A stretch of DNA of 64,000 nt, taken from positions 1,195,001-1,259,000 of the forward strand of contig OY282378.1 in NCBI GenBank assembly GCA_958295835.1, given 5' to 3'. The notes under the pieces were generated by a model. It was not told the origin of the DNA. It worked only from the letters and a program-made list of their open reading frames with translations, and searched no databases. Source of the stretch: an uncultured Gammaproteobacteria bacterium (GTDB lineage Bacteria; Pseudomonadota; Gammaproteobacteria; HK1). Position numbers and translations under genes: made by a program. How positions within the stretch are numbered: the first letter of the stretch is position 1; each line of letters starts with the position of its first letter. This document shows positions 63,827-64,000 of this stretch, in pieces.

Positions 63827-64000
63827 GTGAGCGCCTACTCCGACCTCATCCCCGTCAACGTCCTCACCGGCGCTCTCGGCAGCGGCAAGACCACGCTGCT
63901 CAAGGCGCTGCTGCGCGCCCCGCATCTGGCCGGCACGATGGTGCTCGTCAACGAGCTGGGCGAGATCGGGATCGACCACCACCTGGTCGAGCACGCCTCG
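63827..64000 (+). CDS. CobW/G3E family GTP-binding protein, 3' end outside window
   Basis: 58 residues visible. GTG start with AAGGG upstream. Walker A in VNVLTGALGSGKTTLLKALL (GALGSGKT, residues 15-22), then MVLVNELGEIGIDHHL, the typical CobW/HypB switch region. These GTPases deliver metals (Zn, Co, Fe) to target enzymes; the adjacent metal-dependent deacetylase is a plausible client. Confidence 0.88.
   Translation, partial: MSAYSDLIPVNVLTGALGSGKTTLLKALLRAPHLAGTMVLVNELGEIGIDHHLVEHAS

Noticed and set aside
1..64000. tRNA, rRNA or riboswitch genes
   Set aside because: No cloverleaf with a recognisable T-loop/CCA pattern, no rRNA core sequence and no known riboswitch core was seen on reading through the window; a covariance-model scan could still reveal a missed one.

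Overview
The window is a GC-rich (roughly two-thirds GC) chromosome segment from a proteobacterium. A gammaproteobacterium is most likely: there is a YggX-type Fe(II)-trafficking protein, HemJ, an A-type Fe-S carrier, a GlyQ/GlyS-type glycyl-tRNA synthetase alpha subunit and an MSL-ordered form I CO dehydrogenase. A DmdA-like DMSP demethylase and several oxidoreductases suggest a marine or host-associated heterotroph. The dense load of toxin-antitoxin, restriction and ATPase-nuclease genes, IS relics and pseudogenes resembles a symbiont-type or accessory-rich genome. The taxon is inference; no rRNA gene is present.

Layout. 1-6.1 kb: coxM (cut by the window edge), coxS, coxL, coxD and coxE, a form I aerobic CO dehydrogenase operon with a VapC toxin remnant between coxL and coxD. 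6.3-7.3 kb: an L-carnitine dehydrogenase-like enzyme. 7.5-9.7 kb: an SMC-like AAA ATPase overlapped by a small ELK-motif protein that carries a frameshift, preceded by an 8-bp tandem repeat; this is the best candidate for a little-described defence module. 9.8-15.7 kb: an SDR enzyme, then a duplicated block with two nearly identical DUF1989 genes, one intact and one truncated antitoxin/DUF3368 toxin pair, an AAA_14/DUF4143 ATPase-nuclease and an IS1380 relic. 15.7-22.7 kb: a type I restriction operon (hsdR, hsdM, hsdS) with a PIN toxin-antitoxin pair inside it; hsdS is cut short at the edge of an AT-rich island carrying a DUF3644 gene. 22.8-24.0 kb: an IS3 relic and a MazEF-type pair.

24.3-34.4 kb: dmdA-like gene, two Uma2-type genes flanking thrS, a surface subtilase and a GMC oxidoreductase. 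34.4-39.8 kb: a nonsense-broken SNase relic, a copper P-type ATPase behind a CueR-type promoter, a periplasmic cytochrome c and an aldehyde dehydrogenase. 39.8-42.2 kb: decayed caspase/DUF4384 genes. 42.4-48.3 kb: an ATPase-nuclease (copy 1), a broken IS4-type transposase and mcrBC. 48.4-57.3 kb: housekeeping block of glyQ, an MFS transporter, uvrA, a TlpA-like protein, hemJ, yggX, an ATP-grasp enzyme, an IscA/ErpA-type protein and a rubredoxin gene. 57.3-62.0 kb: palindromic repeats, a RloA/RloB (AbiL-like) pair, a DUF1640 relic and copy 2 of the ATPase-nuclease. 62.1-64.0 kb: a polysaccharide deacetylase, a small CxxC protein, a 17-bp tandem repeat array and the start of a CobW/G3E GTPase gene.

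Functionally, core metabolism (CO oxidation, DMSP, copper and Fe-S handling) alternates with at least five different defence-type loci: the ATPase/ELK pair, type I R-M with an embedded TA pair, McrBC, RloAB and the repeated ATPase-nuclease. Each lies beside mobile-element debris or a composition break. No tRNA, rRNA or CRISPR array was seen.
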